A DNA stretch of 64,000 bases. It comes from Azospira sp. I13 (lineage in GTDB: Bacteria > Pseudomonadota > Gammaproteobacteria > Burkholderiales > Rhodocyclaceae). Both the position numbers and the translations under genes were made by a program. This document shows positions 55,542 to 64,000 of the stretch, piece after piece. Location of the stretch: the NCBI RefSeq assembly GCF_003112695.1, contig NZ_BFBP01000013.1:101385-165384 (forward strand). Reading direction: 5' to 3'. Below the pieces are notes generated by a model. That model was given only the letters and a program-made list of their open reading frames with translations, did no database searches and was not told the DNA's origin. The first letter of the stretch is position 1. Each line of letters opens with the position of its first letter.

Positions 55542-55610
55542 GCTTTGGCTTAGTTCCGCCGCCGATGCCTCTCGGGGTGTCGGTGGAGTGAACCAGGATC
55601 GAGTCCGGCC

Positions 55611-55871
55611 ATGTCCATGAACTCGTTTCACAGCCGCAGCCATCGGGCAGCGCCCGCCAAGGCGCGCCAGGAGGCGCCGGCTGCCCCCCGCAAGGGGGTG
55701 CGGGCTGACGTGCTGGCCGTGGAGCAAGGCCTGGCGGCCTCCCGCAGCCTGGCCCGGGATCTGATCCGGGACGGCTGGCTGGCGGGGCCTGACGGACGTG
55801 TCACCAAACCCTCCCAGGAATTGCCGCCGGGCACCCGGCTGCGCTTGCTGGCGGAAGCAGAGCGATCATGA
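55611..55871 (+). CDS. S4-domain-only protein, TlyA N-terminus-like
   Basis: An 86-residue protein. Residues 31-80 (RADVLAVEQGLAASRSLARD; VTKPSQELPPGTRLRLL) match the S4 RNA-binding domain found at the start of TlyA-type rRNA methyltransferases. The remaining TlyA methyltransferase domain is absent, and no frame-shifted remnant can fit since metF begins at once (ATGA overlap at 55868). In related bacteria a full-length TlyA gene can occupy this site. A basic Ala/Pro-rich leader of 30 residues precedes S4. It may be a functional RNA-binding remnant. ATG at 55617 is an alternative start. Confidence 0.78.
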   Translation: MSMNSFHSRSHRAAPAKARQEAPAAPRKGVRADVLAVEQGLAASRSLARDLIRDGWLAGPDGRVTKPSQELPPGTRLRLLAEAERS

Positions 55872-56707
55872 GCGACAAGACATTCAGTATCGAATTTTTC
55901 CCGCCCCAGACGGCGGAAGGCGTAGAGAAACTGCGCCTCGTGCGGGACAAGCTGGCGGCCCTCAAGCCGGCCTTCTTCTCCGTCACCTATGGCGCGGGTG
56001 GTTCCACCCGGGAGCGCACTTTCTCCACCGTGCGGGAAATCGCCGCCGCCGGCCTGGAAGCTGCCCCCCATCTTTCCTGCATCGGCTCCTCGAAAGAGTC
56101 CATCCGGGCCATCCTGGATGAATTCAAGGCCGAAGGAATCCACCGTCTGGTGGCCCTGCGCGGCGACCTGCCTTCCGGCATGGCCGACCCGGGCGAGTTC
56201 CGTTACGCCAACGAGCTGGTGGAATTCATCCGTGCGGAAACCGGCGACCACTTTCACATCGAAGTAGCGGCCTATCCCGAGTGGCATCCCCAGGCCCGCA
56301 GTGCCGAAGACGACCTGCAGGCCTTCGTGCGCAAGGTCAAGGCCGGCGCCAACTCCGCCATCACCCAGTATTTCTACAACGCCGATGCCTATTTCCACTT
56401 CGTCGATGCGGTTCGGGCGGCTGGCGTGACCATCCCGGTGGTGCCGGGCATCATGCCCATCGCCAGCTTCTCCAAGCTGGCACGCTTCTCCGATGCCTGC
56501 GGCGCCGAAATCCCGCGCTGGATGCGCAAGAAGTTCGAAGGCTTCGGCGACGATGCTGATGCCATCAAAGCCTTTGGCCTGGATGTGGTCACTGAACTGT
56601 GCGAACGCCTGCTCGCCGGCGGCGCCCCGGGGTTGCATTTCTATTCCATGAACCAGGCAGGCCTGACCACGGAAATCTGGCAGCGCCTGGGGCTCGGCAA
56701 GCGGTGA
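55868..56707 (+). CDS. metF: 5,10-Methylenetetrahydrofolate reductase
   Basis: Reduces methylene-THF to methyl-THF, supplying methyl groups for methionine. A 279-residue TIM barrel of normal length: SIEFFPPQTAEGVEKLR opens it, SVTYGAGGSTRERT (flavin loop), LRGDLPSG, and IPVVPGIMPIASFSKLARFSD near the C-terminus. Overlaps the S4 gene by 4 bp, so it lies in the SAH-riboswitch operon. Confidence 0.97.
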   Translation: MSDKTFSIEFFPPQTAEGVEKLRLVRDKLAALKPAFFSVTYGAGGSTRERTFSTVREIAAAGLEAAPHLSCIGSSKESIRAILDEFKAEGIHRLVALRGDLPSGMADPGEFRYANELVEFIRAETGDHFHIEVAAYPEWHPQARSAEDDLQAFVRKVKAGANSAITQYFYNADAYFHFVDAVRAAGVTIPVVPGIMPIASFSKLARFSDACGAEIPRWMRKKFEGFGDDADAIKAFGLDVVTELCERLLAGGAPGLHFYSMNQAGLTTEIWQRLGLGKR

Positions 56708-56779
56708 TTGTTGGCACACCCCGCTGTGCCAGAGGCGTACAATTAAACTGCAGATAACAATTCAGTAGGGAGTTTGACA

Positions 56780-57001
56780 ATGTTTCCTGAATACCGCGAC
56801 CTGATTTCCCAGCTCAAGACCTCCGACCGCCACTTCCAGAACCTTTTCCAGAAGCACAACGACCTGGATCAGAAGGTGAAGAACATGGAAGCCCGCATCG
56901 AACCGGCCAGCGCCGAAGACATTGAAGTGCTGAAGAAGGAAAAGCTGGCCCTCAAGGATGAGCTGTACACCATTCTGAAGAAGGCCAGTGCCGCTGCTTG
57001 A
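56780..57001 (+). CDS. YdcH family (DUF465) small protein
   Basis: A 73-residue helical coiled-coil protein, with RDLISQLKTSDRHFQNLFQKHNDL and EVLKKEKLALKDELYTILKKA as the DUF465 signature. No enzymatic motif. Function is unknown, though the family is widespread. GGGAG precedes the ATG. It is a single gene 72 bp after metF, followed by a terminator that overlaps the end of the convergent EamA gene. Confidence 0.9.
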   Translation: MFPEYRDLISQLKTSDRHFQNLFQKHNDLDQKVKNMEARIEPASAEDIEVLKKEKLALKDELYTILKKASAAA

Positions 57002-57034
57002 GTGCTGCTTTTTCCTGGGGTCATCCCCGCTGAA

Positions 57035-57062
57035 AACGCCCGCTGTCAGCGGGCGTTTTTCT
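57035..57062 (+). terminator. Rho-independent terminator after ydcH-type gene
   Basis: ACGCCCGCT (57036-57044) and AGCGGGCGT (57048-57056) form a stem with a GTC loop, followed by TTTTT. The stop codon of the convergent EamA gene (57046-57048) falls in the loop. Confidence 0.88.
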
Positions 57063-57966
57063 TTGCCTTGCTGACCAGCAGGACGCCGGCCAGGACCAGT
57101 CCGGCTCCCATCAGCTGGGCGGCGGAAAGCGGCTCCTGGAGCAGCCGCCAGCTGAAAAAAATGGTCAGTACCGGGCCCAGGGTGCCGATCAGTACCGAGC
57201 GCGCCGCCCCGATGCGGCGGATGGCGGCGGATTGCCAGAGGATCGGCAGCACGGTGGAAAAGAGCGCCATGGCAGCACCGTAGGCATAAATCGGCAGCGG
57301 CTGGCGTAAAGCAGAAAGCGGCTGGGCAATGAAGAAGTTGAGCTGGGTGGCGGCGGTGGAAACGAGCATGGCCAGCCCGGCAAACCGGGCCGAACCGAGG
57401 CGGCGGATGACGGGCTCGGCGCCGGCGCTGTAGAGCGCATAGGTCAGGGCGGAGCCGAAGACGAAGGCGCTGCCGAGCAGCAGGGTGCCCACATCGCCGC
57501 TGATTTCCAGGTCGTGGGCGAAGGCCAGGCCGATGCCGGCGTAGGAGAGCAGCAGGGCGCCGACCTGGCGCTTCTCCAGGGTCTGGCCCATGAACAGCAC
57601 GCCGATGAGTACCGTGAGGGTCGGATAAGTGAACAGGATCAGCCGCTCCAGGCCGGCGGAGATGTATTGCAGCCCGAGGAAATCGAGCATGCTGGAGGCG
57701 TAGTAGCCAAGCACGCCGAGTACGCACAGGGCCAGCCAGTCCCGCCGTGTCAGGGGCGACGCGCCGGCGGCCCGGCTGGCGGAAAGGCCGATCCAGAGAA
57801 AGACGGGCAGGGAAAAGACCATGCGCAGTGAGAGCAGGGTCACTGCATCCACGGGGGCGGCGGCGTAGGCCAGCTTGACGAAGATGGCCTTGAAGGAGAA
57901 GCCGAAGGCGGCCAGGATGGCCAGGGCGACGCCGAGCCGTTCGGAGGACCAATGTTTCCAGGGCAT
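57046..57966 (-). CDS. EamA/DMT family exporter
   Basis: A 306-residue inner-membrane protein with about ten hydrophobic segments in two EamA halves (LAILAAFGFSFKAIFVKLAY; AMALFSTVLPILWQSAAIRRIGAARSVL). SAAQLMGAGLVLAGVLLVS near the C-terminus is typical. Substrate unknown; several relatives export amino acids or metabolites. It is divergent from the LysR gene across 105 bp that contain a LysR-box-like repeat, so it is the likely target of that regulator. Confidence 0.9.
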   Translation of the reverse strand: MPWKHWSSERLGVALAILAAFGFSFKAIFVKLAYAAAPVDAVTLLSLRMVFSLPVFLWIGLSASRAAGASPLTRRDWLALCVLGVLGYYASSMLDFLGLQYISAGLERLILFTYPTLTVLIGVLFMGQTLEKRQVGALLLSYAGIGLAFAHDLEISGDVGTLLLGSAFVFGSALTYALYSAGAEPVIRRLGSARFAGLAMLVSTAATQLNFFIAQPLSALRQPLPIYAYGAAMALFSTVLPILWQSAAIRRIGAARSVLIGTLGPVLTIFFSWRLLQEPLSAAQLMGAGLVLAGVLLVSKAKKNAR

Positions 57967-58027
57967 GAAGTTAAATTCGCGTAGGACGAAGTGTTCTCAT
58001 TCTGTGTCCGCGCCAGATAAGGAACAA

Positions 58028-58042
58028 TTGGTAAACTGCCAA
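58028..58042. promoter_or_regulatory. Candidate LysR-type operator between EamA and lysR genes
   Basis: TTGGTAAACTGCCAA has matching arms TTGG and CCAA, and its inner part fits the T-N11-A pattern of LysR-type binding sites. It lies between the two divergent genes, 30 bp before the LysR start. Confidence 0.45.
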
Positions 58043-58071
58043 GCAAGCCTTCGTCAGGAACGAATCCGTCC

Positions 58072-58977
58072 ATGCGCTACGATCTGACCGACCTGAAGCT
58101 CTTCCTCGCCGTGGCGGCAGAGCGCAATCTCACCCGGGGGGCGGAAAAGGCCCACCTGGCACCGTCTTCCGCCAGCCATCGCATCCGCCAGCTGGAAGAT
58201 GCCCTGGGGACGCCCCTGCTGACTCGCCAGGCCCGGGGTGTGGCCTTGACCCGGGCGGGGGAATCCCTGTTGCGCCACGCCCGGGAGGTGTTCGCCCGCC
58301 TGGAGCAGATGCATGCGGACCTGGCGCCCTACGCCCGGGGCATCCGTGCCCATGTCAGCCTGTGGGCCAACACCCATGCCACCCATACCTTCCTGCCCAG
58401 CGACCTGGCCGAGTTCCTGCGGGAGCATCCCCAGGTCAGCGTCACCCTGGAGGAACACACCAGCCCCGACGTGGCCCTGGCCGTGGCCAAGGGCGAGGTG
58501 GAAGTGGGGGTGGTGGCCGGGGCTGGAGAAATCACCGGGGTGGAGTTGATCCCCTATCGCCAGGATCGCCTGGTGCTGGTGGTGCCCGCCGGTCATGAGC
58601 TGCTGGCGCGGGGAGCGGCCGGAGAAACCGGCGCCCTGGGCTTTGCCGAGGTTCTCGACTACCCCTTTGTCATGCTCCATGCCGGCAGCGCCATCCATAC
58701 CTTTACCACCAATGCGGCCGCTGCCCTGGGCCGCCATCTCAACGTACGCATCCAGGTGCGCAGCTTCGGTGCGGTACTGCGCATGGTGGGGGCCGGTGTC
58801 GGCATCGGCCTGGTGCCTCGCTCGGCCCTGGTCTTCGTGGACCAGGAGTGCCCGCCCCGCGTGTTGGAACTGTCCGAACCCTGGGCCCAGCGCGATCTGC
58901 AGATCTGCGTGCGCAACCGGGCGGCCCTGTCGGGCTTTGCTGCCGCCCTGGTGGATGCCCTGGCCGGCGGCAGCTAG
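58072..58977 (+). CDS. LysR-family transcriptional regulator
   Basis: A 301-residue LysR regulator. The helix-turn-helix LKLFLAVAAERNLTRGAEKAHLAPSSASHRIRQLEDALG spans about residues 6-44, followed by the effector domain (VSLWANTHATHTFLPSDLAEFLREHP; VEVGVVAGAGEITG). The effector is unknown. It probably controls the divergent EamA exporter, which would fit an exporter under metabolite control. That link is inference from divergence. Confidence 0.92.
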   Translation: MRYDLTDLKLFLAVAAERNLTRGAEKAHLAPSSASHRIRQLEDALGTPLLTRQARGVALTRAGESLLRHAREVFARLEQMHADLAPYARGIRAHVSLWANTHATHTFLPSDLAEFLREHPQVSVTLEEHTSPDVALAVAKGEVEVGVVAGAGEITGVELIPYRQDRLVLVVPAGHELLARGAAGETGALGFAEVLDYPFVMLHAGSAIHTFTTNAAAALGRHLNVRIQVRSFGAVLRMVGAGVGIGLVPRSALVFVDQECPPRVLELSEPWAQRDLQICVRNRAALSGFAAALVDALAGGS

Positions 58978-59073
58978 TGGGAAGGGGTAGCGCCGGGGGG
59001 GGCGAGGGTTTCTGTGTTGTCGGAACGCCGGGGCTAGGGTGGCAAATGAACTGAGGGCTGGAAAGCTCAAGCG

Positions 59074-61518
59074 CTAGAGGGCCGGCGCTTTAGCCTGGGG
59101 CCAGAACTTCTCCCAGTCCCGTGCCGGTTCCGGCCGGCCGTAGAGATAGCCCTGCAGGATGTCGCAGCCGTGGGCGACGAGAAAGTCCCGCTGGGCAGCG
59201 GTTTCCACCCCTTCAGCCACTACCTTGAGGCCCAGGCTGTGGGCCAGGGCCAGAGTTGCCGCGCTGATGGCGGCGTCGTTGGCGTCCACTTCAATGTCAC
59301 GGACGAAGGCTCGGTCCAGCTTGAGGGTCTGGATGGGCAGCATCTTCAGATATGCCAGGGACGAGTACCCGGTGCCGAAGTCGTCGATGGCCAGTTCCAC
59401 GCCCAGGCTGCGCAGGGCCTGGAGCGTGCCGATAGCCCGCTGGGGGTCGCTCATGGCAGCGGATTCGGTGACTTCCAGCTCCAGTTCGCCGGCCACCAGG
59501 TTGTAGCGTTCGATGGCGGCCTCCACCTGTTCCGCCAGGCTGGGGGAGCGCAGCTGATGGGCCGAGAGATTCACTGCCATGCGCAGGCCTGAGTGGCCGG
59601 CCGAGCGCCAGACTTCTATCTGACGGCAGGCTTCCTCCAGCACCCAGCTGCCGATGGCTTCGATAAGACCGCATTCTTCCGCGATGGGAATGAACTTGTT
59701 GGGCGGGATAAGCCCCCGGCTGGGGTGGTTCCAGCGCACCAGGGCCTCCATGCCACACAGCCCTTCGTCGGCCCCGCGCACCTGGGGTTGGTAGTAAAGC
59801 TCAAGCTGGTTTTCCGCCAGGGCGTGGCGCAGGTCCCGTTCCAGGTTCATGCGTTCGCTGGCGGCGGCGTTCATGCTGGCGGTGAAGAACTGGAAGTTGT
59901 TCCGCCCCTCTTCCTTCGCATGGTACATGGCGGTGTCGGCATGTTTCATCAGGCTTTCCTGATCGTCGCCGTCGCCGGGATAGACGGCGATGCCGATGCT
60001 GGCACCGGAATGCTGGATGGCATCGTCGATGAAATAGTCCTGGTTCAGAGTGCGTAGGATCTTGCCCGCCACCAGGGCCGCATCCATACCAGCGTCCATC
60101 CGTGAGAGAACCACCACGAATTCGTCGCCCCCCAGGCGGGCGACGATGTCGCTTTCCCGCACGCAGGTGCGCAGCCGGGCCGCTACTTCCACCAGCAGGC
60201 GATCCCCCACGTGGTGGCCCAGGGTGTCGTTGATGACCTTGAAGCGGTCCAGGTCGATGAACATCACCGCCAGGCGGTTATTGTCGCGGCGCGCATCAAG
60301 GAGGCTCTGGGCCAGCCGGTTCTCCAGACTGTGCCGGTTGTGCAGGCCGGTCAGGGGGTCATGGTGGGCCAGGTATTCAATGCGCTGCTCCGCCGCCTTG
60401 CGTTCGCTGATGTCGGTGAAGCTGGCGATGTAGTGGGTGATGTCCCCGGCGGGATTGCGGATCACTGAAATGGCCGTCCATTTCGGGTAGGCGCCGCCGT
60501 CCTTGCGTCGGTCCCACAGCTCGCCCTGCCAGAAATCCCGCTCGAGGAGTCCCGCCCAGAGGGCCTGGTAGGTCTCCCGCGGGGTGTAGCCGGAGGCCAT
60601 GATGCGCGGGTCCTGGCCTTGCAGTTCATCCAGGGTAAAGCCGGTGTGTTGGGTGAGGGCCCGGTTCACGGCGACGATGCGGTTGTTGCGGTCGGTGATG
60701 AGGATGCCCTCGCCACTGTTTTCGAAAACGCTGGCGTAGAGATGCAGGGCCGCTTCCGTGCGCATCCGCTCAACCCGGCGCTGGTAGGAGACGCGCCAGG
60801 CCAGGCCGATGCCGAACATGCCGAGCAGCCAGATGCCCCCGTGGCTCAGGCCCAGGTAGAGGCGGGAGCGGGTGATCTGTTCGTAATAGGGGGCAAGGGG
60901 CAGGTTGAGGCCGGTGGCGCCCCGCATGTCGCCTTCCTTGTAGCCCAGGATGGCGTGGCATTTGTCGCAGCCCGGTTCCATGAACATGGCCCGCAGGTAG
61001 CGTAGGTAAGGCTGGCCATCGATCTCGGCGATGGACCAAACCTCGGTCCGCTCGCCCCGGGTGAAGGCCTCCAGCTCGGCCTTTTCCCAGGGGTCCGGCG
61101 CGTTGCCCGGGTTGAGGTAGCGCAGGCCGGTGATACGGCCGCGAATGCCGTACTCCGCCGCGTAGCGGTCCATGGTCTGGCGCAGGATGGAGGCGGGGTT
61201 GAGTAGGGTCAGCTGGCGCCCGTCGGTGGTGGTTACGTCCCGCCCCGGCACGTGGGAGAGCCAGGGCACCGAGGGCTGGGTCGGGGTGATGGGCACGTAG
61301 ACGCCGCCGTGGTCCGTCGCCCAGCGGCGCAGGGACATATCCTTGTTCAGGTTGGCCCGGGCTTCGGCATAGGCCATGTCCATGGCCTGTCGCTCCGCGT
61401 TGTGCAGGTTCCAGATCAGGGAGGCGGAAAGGATCAGGGTCCAGCCGGCGCAGGCCAGCAGGGTCAGGCTGGCCAGGGAAGTCGGTTGCCGCTCGGTAGC
61501 GGTTGGTTCGGCGGGCAT
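59074..61518 (-). CDS. Heme c-sensing GGDEF/EAL cyclic-di-GMP protein
   Basis: An 814-residue membrane sensor. TM1 is at about 15-34. A periplasmic DUF3365-like region contains CDKCH at 184-188, a c-type heme motif, and ends at TM2 near 228-250. A PAS/PAC pair follows (VFENSGEGILITDRNN; RDFWQGELWDRRKDGGAYPKW). GGDEF is intact at 463-467 and EAL starts at about 591 (GMEALVRWNHP), with DDFGTGYSSL. Both synthesis and breakdown of c-di-GMP are possible. The heme would sense redox state or a gas. Start 61518 has GGAG upstream; TTG at 61575 is an alternative. Confidence 0.9.
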   Translation of the reverse strand: MPAEPTATERQPTSLASLTLLACAGWTLILSASLIWNLHNAERQAMDMAYAEARANLNKDMSLRRWATDHGGVYVPITPTQPSVPWLSHVPGRDVTTTDGRQLTLLNPASILRQTMDRYAAEYGIRGRITGLRYLNPGNAPDPWEKAELEAFTRGERTEVWSIAEIDGQPYLRYLRAMFMEPGCDKCHAILGYKEGDMRGATGLNLPLAPYYEQITRSRLYLGLSHGGIWLLGMFGIGLAWRVSYQRRVERMRTEAALHLYASVFENSGEGILITDRNNRIVAVNRALTQHTGFTLDELQGQDPRIMASGYTPRETYQALWAGLLERDFWQGELWDRRKDGGAYPKWTAISVIRNPAGDITHYIASFTDISERKAAEQRIEYLAHHDPLTGLHNRHSLENRLAQSLLDARRDNNRLAVMFIDLDRFKVINDTLGHHVGDRLLVEVAARLRTCVRESDIVARLGGDEFVVVLSRMDAGMDAALVAGKILRTLNQDYFIDDAIQHSGASIGIAVYPGDGDDQESLMKHADTAMYHAKEEGRNNFQFFTASMNAAASERMNLERDLRHALAENQLELYYQPQVRGADEGLCGMEALVRWNHPSRGLIPPNKFIPIAEECGLIEAIGSWVLEEACRQIEVWRSAGHSGLRMAVNLSAHQLRSPSLAEQVEAAIERYNLVAGELELEVTESAAMSDPQRAIGTLQALRSLGVELAIDDFGTGYSSLAYLKMLPIQTLKLDRAFVRDIEVDANDAAISAATLALAHSLGLKVVAEGVETAAQRDFLVAHGCDILQGYLYGRPEPARDWEKFWPQAKAPAL

Positions 61519-61700
61519 GGGGCGGCGTCTCCAGTCGGTGATGGGCGCGGCGTGCTGATTGATTATGCCAAACAATGGTATGCAAACGGACTTTTCCTCG
61601 GTGGGTTATGGATTTCTCTGCCAGTCGGGCGATCCTTTCTGCAAAATTGCGGTCTACTGCCACTGAGCGGCCGACCGCCGAGTACTACGAGCCATCCGCG

Positions 61701-63746
61701 ATGAACCGACTAGCCCGGGAGAGTTCTCCCTACCTGCAGCAGCACGCCCACCAGCCGGTGGATTGGTACCCCTGGGGGGAGGAGGCCCTGCAACGGGCCC
61801 GCCAGGAGGACAAGCCAATCCTCCTCTCCATCGGCTATTCCGCTTGCCACTGGTGCCATGCCATGGCCCACGAGTGTTTCGAGGATGAGGCGGTGGCGGC
61901 GCTGATGAACCGCCTCTTCATCAACATCAAGGTGGACCGGGAAGAGCGGCCCGACCTCGACCAGATCTACCAGACGGCCCATCAGATGCTGCTGCGCCAG
62001 CCAGGCGGCTGGCCCCTGACCATGTTCCTGACGCCCCAGGCCCTGCCGTTCTTTGGTGGCACCTTCTTTCCTCGGGAGCCCCGCCACGGCCTGCCGGCCT
62101 TTGCCGAGTTGCTGCAAAGCGCGGCCCAGGCCTACCGGGAGAAGCCAGCGGCCATTGCCGAGCAGAACCAGGCCATCCTGGAGGCCTTCGCCAGCTCCCT
62201 GCCGGCGGCCGTGCGTGGTACCCCGGTATTTAACGCCGACCCCCTGGCCCAGGCGGTGGCCGAGCTGGATGCCAATTTCGATCGCCGTCGCGGCGGCTTT
62301 GGCGGTGCGCCCAAATTCCCCCGTCCCCTGGATCTGGATTTTCTGCTGCGCCGCCACGCCGCCACCGGCGACCCCAATGCCCGGGAGATGGCCCTGGTCA
62401 CCCTTGAGCGCATGGCCGAAGGCGGCATCCACGACCATCTGGGCGGCGGCTTCTTCCGCTACAGCACCGATACTTACTGGACCATCCCGCACTTCGAGAA
62501 AATGCTCAGCGACAACGGTCTGTTGCTGGGCCTCTATGCCGACGCCTGGGCCCTCAGCCACAAACCGGTGTTCCAATGGGCGGCCAGCGGCATCGTCGCC
62601 TGGCTGGAGGCGGAAATGCAGCTGCCAGAGGGCGGTTTCGCTGCCGCCCTGGATGCGGACAGCGAAGGCGAGGAAGGCCGCTTCTATCTATGGACCCCGG
62701 CCGAAATCCACGCCCTGCTGGCCCCTGAGGAATGGACCGTGGCAGCCGCCTACTGGGGCCTGGAGGGCGACGCCAATTTCGAGGGTCGGGAATGGCACCT
62801 GCGCCAGGTGCTGGCCCTGGAACAGGTGGCGGAGCAGCGCAACCTCAGCCTCAACGAAGCCCGGGCCCGTCTCGCCGCGGCCCGGCAGCGCCTGCTGCGG
62901 GCCCGCAACGAGCGCCGCCGCCCCGGCCGTGACGACAAGCTGCTGACGGGCTGGAATGCCCTGGCCATCCGCGGCCTGGCCCGGGCCGCCCGGGCTCTGG
63001 GGCGGCCGGAATGGCTGGCCCTGGCTTACCGGGCGATGGATGGCATCCGCCGGGAACTGTGGCGCAACGAGCGCCTGCTGGCTTCCTGGAAAGACGGCAA
63101 GCCCGGGCGGCGTGCCTTTCTGGATGACTACGCCTTTCTCCTGCTCGCCTTGCTGGAGTTGTTGCAGGCGGGCTGGCGCGACGAGGATTACCGCTTCGCC
63201 ACGGCGCTGGCCGACGGGCTGCTGCAACACTTTGAGGACCCGGTGGACGGCGGCTTCTTCTTTACCGCCCACGACGACGAACCCCTCATCCATCGCCCCA
63301 AGCCCCTGGAAGACCATGCCACGCCATCGGGCAACGGGGCGGCAGCCTTTGCCCTGGGCCGTTTTGCCTTGCTCAGCGGCGAGCCGCGTTACGCGGCGGC
63401 GGCCCGCCGTACCCTGGCCCTCTTTCTGCCGGAACTGCGCCGCCAGCCCTCAGCCTATCCGGGGCTGCTCAATGTCCTGGGGGATGAACTCAGCCCGCCG
63501 GCCCTGGCGGTGCTCCAGGGGCCCGGGGCGGCGCTTCCGGCCTGGGTCGACGAACTGGGCCGCCTGCCGGCCCCCTGGTTGTTGGCAGTTGCCCCTACGG
63601 GCAAGGCCGCAAGGCCCGAAACCCTGCTCAAACCAGCCTCATCCCATGTCAACGCCTGGGTATGCTGCGGCGTTACTTGCTTGCCACCGATAGACGGCCT
63701 GGAGCCCCTGCTTGGCATGTTGGCCAAACCGTTGAAAGTGCATTAA
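61701..63746 (+). CDS. DUF255/thioredoxin domain-containing protein (YyaL-like)
   Basis: A 681-residue protein of the spermatogenesis-associated 20/YyaL family. The N-terminal thioredoxin-like domain starts [25 protein letters not shown] and has CHWC (Cys49, Cys52) in [21 protein letters not shown] (alpha/alpha)6-barrel-like, glycosidase-like region follows with [24 protein letters not shown] and [17 protein letters not shown]. The activity is not established; N-acylglucosamine epimerase-like folds are seen in relatives. ATG at 61701 is chosen, as the family begins with NRL. It is divergent from the GGDEF/EAL gene. Confidence 0.9.
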   Translation: MNRLARESSPYLQQHAHQPVDWYPWGEEALQRARQEDKPILLSIGYSACHWCHAMAHECFEDEAVAALMNRLFINIKVDREERPDLDQIYQTAHQMLLRQPGGWPLTMFLTPQALPFFGGTFFPREPRHGLPAFAELLQSAAQAYREKPAAIAEQNQAILEAFASSLPAAVRGTPVFNADPLAQAVAELDANFDRRRGGFGGAPKFPRPLDLDFLLRRHAATGDPNAREMALVTLERMAEGGIHDHLGGGFFRYSTDTYWTIPHFEKMLSDNGLLLGLYADAWALSHKPVFQWAASGIVAWLEAEMQLPEGGFAAALDADSEGEEGRFYLWTPAEIHALLAPEEWTVAAAYWGLEGDANFEGREWHLRQVLALEQVAEQRNLSLNEARARLAAARQRLLRARNERRRPGRDDKLLTGWNALAIRGLARAARALGRPEWLALAYRAMDGIRRELWRNERLLASWKDGKPGRRAFLDDYAFLLLALLELLQAGWRDEDYRFATALADGLLQHFEDPVDGGFFFTAHDDEPLIHRPKPLEDHATPSGNGAAAFALGRFALLSGEPRYAAAARRTLALFLPELRRQPSAYPGLLNVLGDELSPPALAVLQGPGAALPAWVDELGRLPAPWLLAVAPTGKAARPETLLKPASSHVNAWVCCGVTCLPPIDGLEPLLGMLAKPLKVH

Positions 63747-63796
63747 CATCCCCGCGCTGCACAGCAATCCATACTTACTCAAAACGGAGCGAGAGC

Positions 63797-64000
63797 ATGA
63801 AAGCGATTTACCTGTCCCTGCTGGCCGCCGCCGGCCTCATGATCAACGGCGCCGCCCAGGCTGACGAAGCCCTGGCCAAGGCCAAGAACTGCATGTCCTG
63901 TCACCAAATCGCCACCAAGGTGGTCGGCCCCGCCTACAAGGACGTGGCCAAGAAGTACGCCGGCGACAAGGCTGCCGAAGCCAAGCTGGCCGAGAAGATC
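63797..64000 (+). CDS. Class I cytochrome c (partial)
   Basis: The first 68 residues of a small periplasmic cytochrome c. A signal peptide MKAIYLSLLAAAGLMINGAA ends around residue 22 (AQA-DE). The heme motif is CMSCH at 32-36. The following VVGPAYKDVAKKYAGD fits c551/c8-type cytochromes, in which a later Met ligates heme. The gene runs off the right edge. A ribosome-binding site (CGGAGCGAGAGC) precedes the ATG. Confidence 0.9.
   Translation, partial: MKAIYLSLLAAAGLMINGAAQADEALAKAKNCMSCHQIATKVVGPAYKDVAKKYAGDKAAEAKLAEKI

Noticed and set aside
1-64000. CRISPR arrays, insertion sequences, prophage and tRNA/rRNA genes
   Set aside because: I found no regular direct repeats with spacers, no transposase or integrase other than XerC, no phage structural genes and no cloverleaf-like sequence. 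A tRNAscan or repeat search would settle this.

Overview
The window is a contiguous, gene-dense stretch of chromosome from a GC-rich (about two-thirds G+C) Gram-negative bacterium. The gene content points to a betaproteobacterium, most likely of the Rhodocyclales (Azospira-like). Supporting signs are the pilGHIJ-chpA order, an SAH riboswitch upstream of ahcY-metF, a class I PHA synthase, and dapF-DUF484-xerC linkage. The genus is inferred from gene content; no database was searched. I see no prophage, insertion sequence, CRISPR array, tRNA or rRNA gene. This looks like core genome with a few unfamiliar genes.

Layout. 1-1618 (minus): moxR-DUF58, cut by the left edge. 1738-7000 (plus): mutY, a lytic transglycosylase with its own near-consensus promoter, a Cache-type chemoreceptor and an unknown protein. 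7036-11403 (minus): a tight operon rapZ - NusG domain II protein - Gx-type transporter - ubiX - LON-domain protein - MFS. 11547-12719 (plus): M20 amidohydrolase. 12706-15170 (minus): a second unknown protein resembling the one at 6422, then a metallo-beta-lactamase-fold protein behind two tandem DUF1289 proteins. 15221-25114 (minus): leucine/isovalerate catabolism (liuR, thioesterase, ivd, three accessory genes, mccB, liuC, mccA, mvaB). A perfect 8+2+8 palindrome in the promoter probably binds LiuR. 25351-28233 (plus): MBL hydrolase and phaC. The leucine pathway ends in acetyl-CoA and acetoacetate, which can feed PHA synthesis.

28318-31094 (minus): hemL, thiE and thiD. 31186-41098 (plus): rubredoxin and the twitching-motility chemosensory operon pilG-pilH-pilI-pilJ-chpA, ending in a 1994-residue multi-Hpt CheA hybrid. 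41159-49181 (minus): MFS, DUF2238, rlmI, xerC, DUF484, dapF, GNAT and two LpxL/HtrB-family acyltransferases. 49353-50516 (plus): metK. 50569-52551 (minus): a membrane-bound C13-type cysteine peptidase. 52664-53893 (plus): an HD-GYP protein. 53966-56707 (plus): SAH riboswitch, ahcY, an S4-domain-only protein and metF. With metK these form a methyl-cycle neighbourhood. 56780-64000: YdcH, an EamA exporter divergent from a LysR regulator, a c-heme GGDEF/EAL protein, a DUF255/thioredoxin-domain protein and the start of a cytochrome c gene.

The least explained parts are the C13 peptidase with a YcxB-like N-terminus, the S4-only protein between ahcY and metF, the two unknown proteins sharing VSISxxAR and LALPD motifs, and the structured non-coding stretch before the chemoreceptor. 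The rest is recognisable housekeeping, catabolic or signalling machinery.
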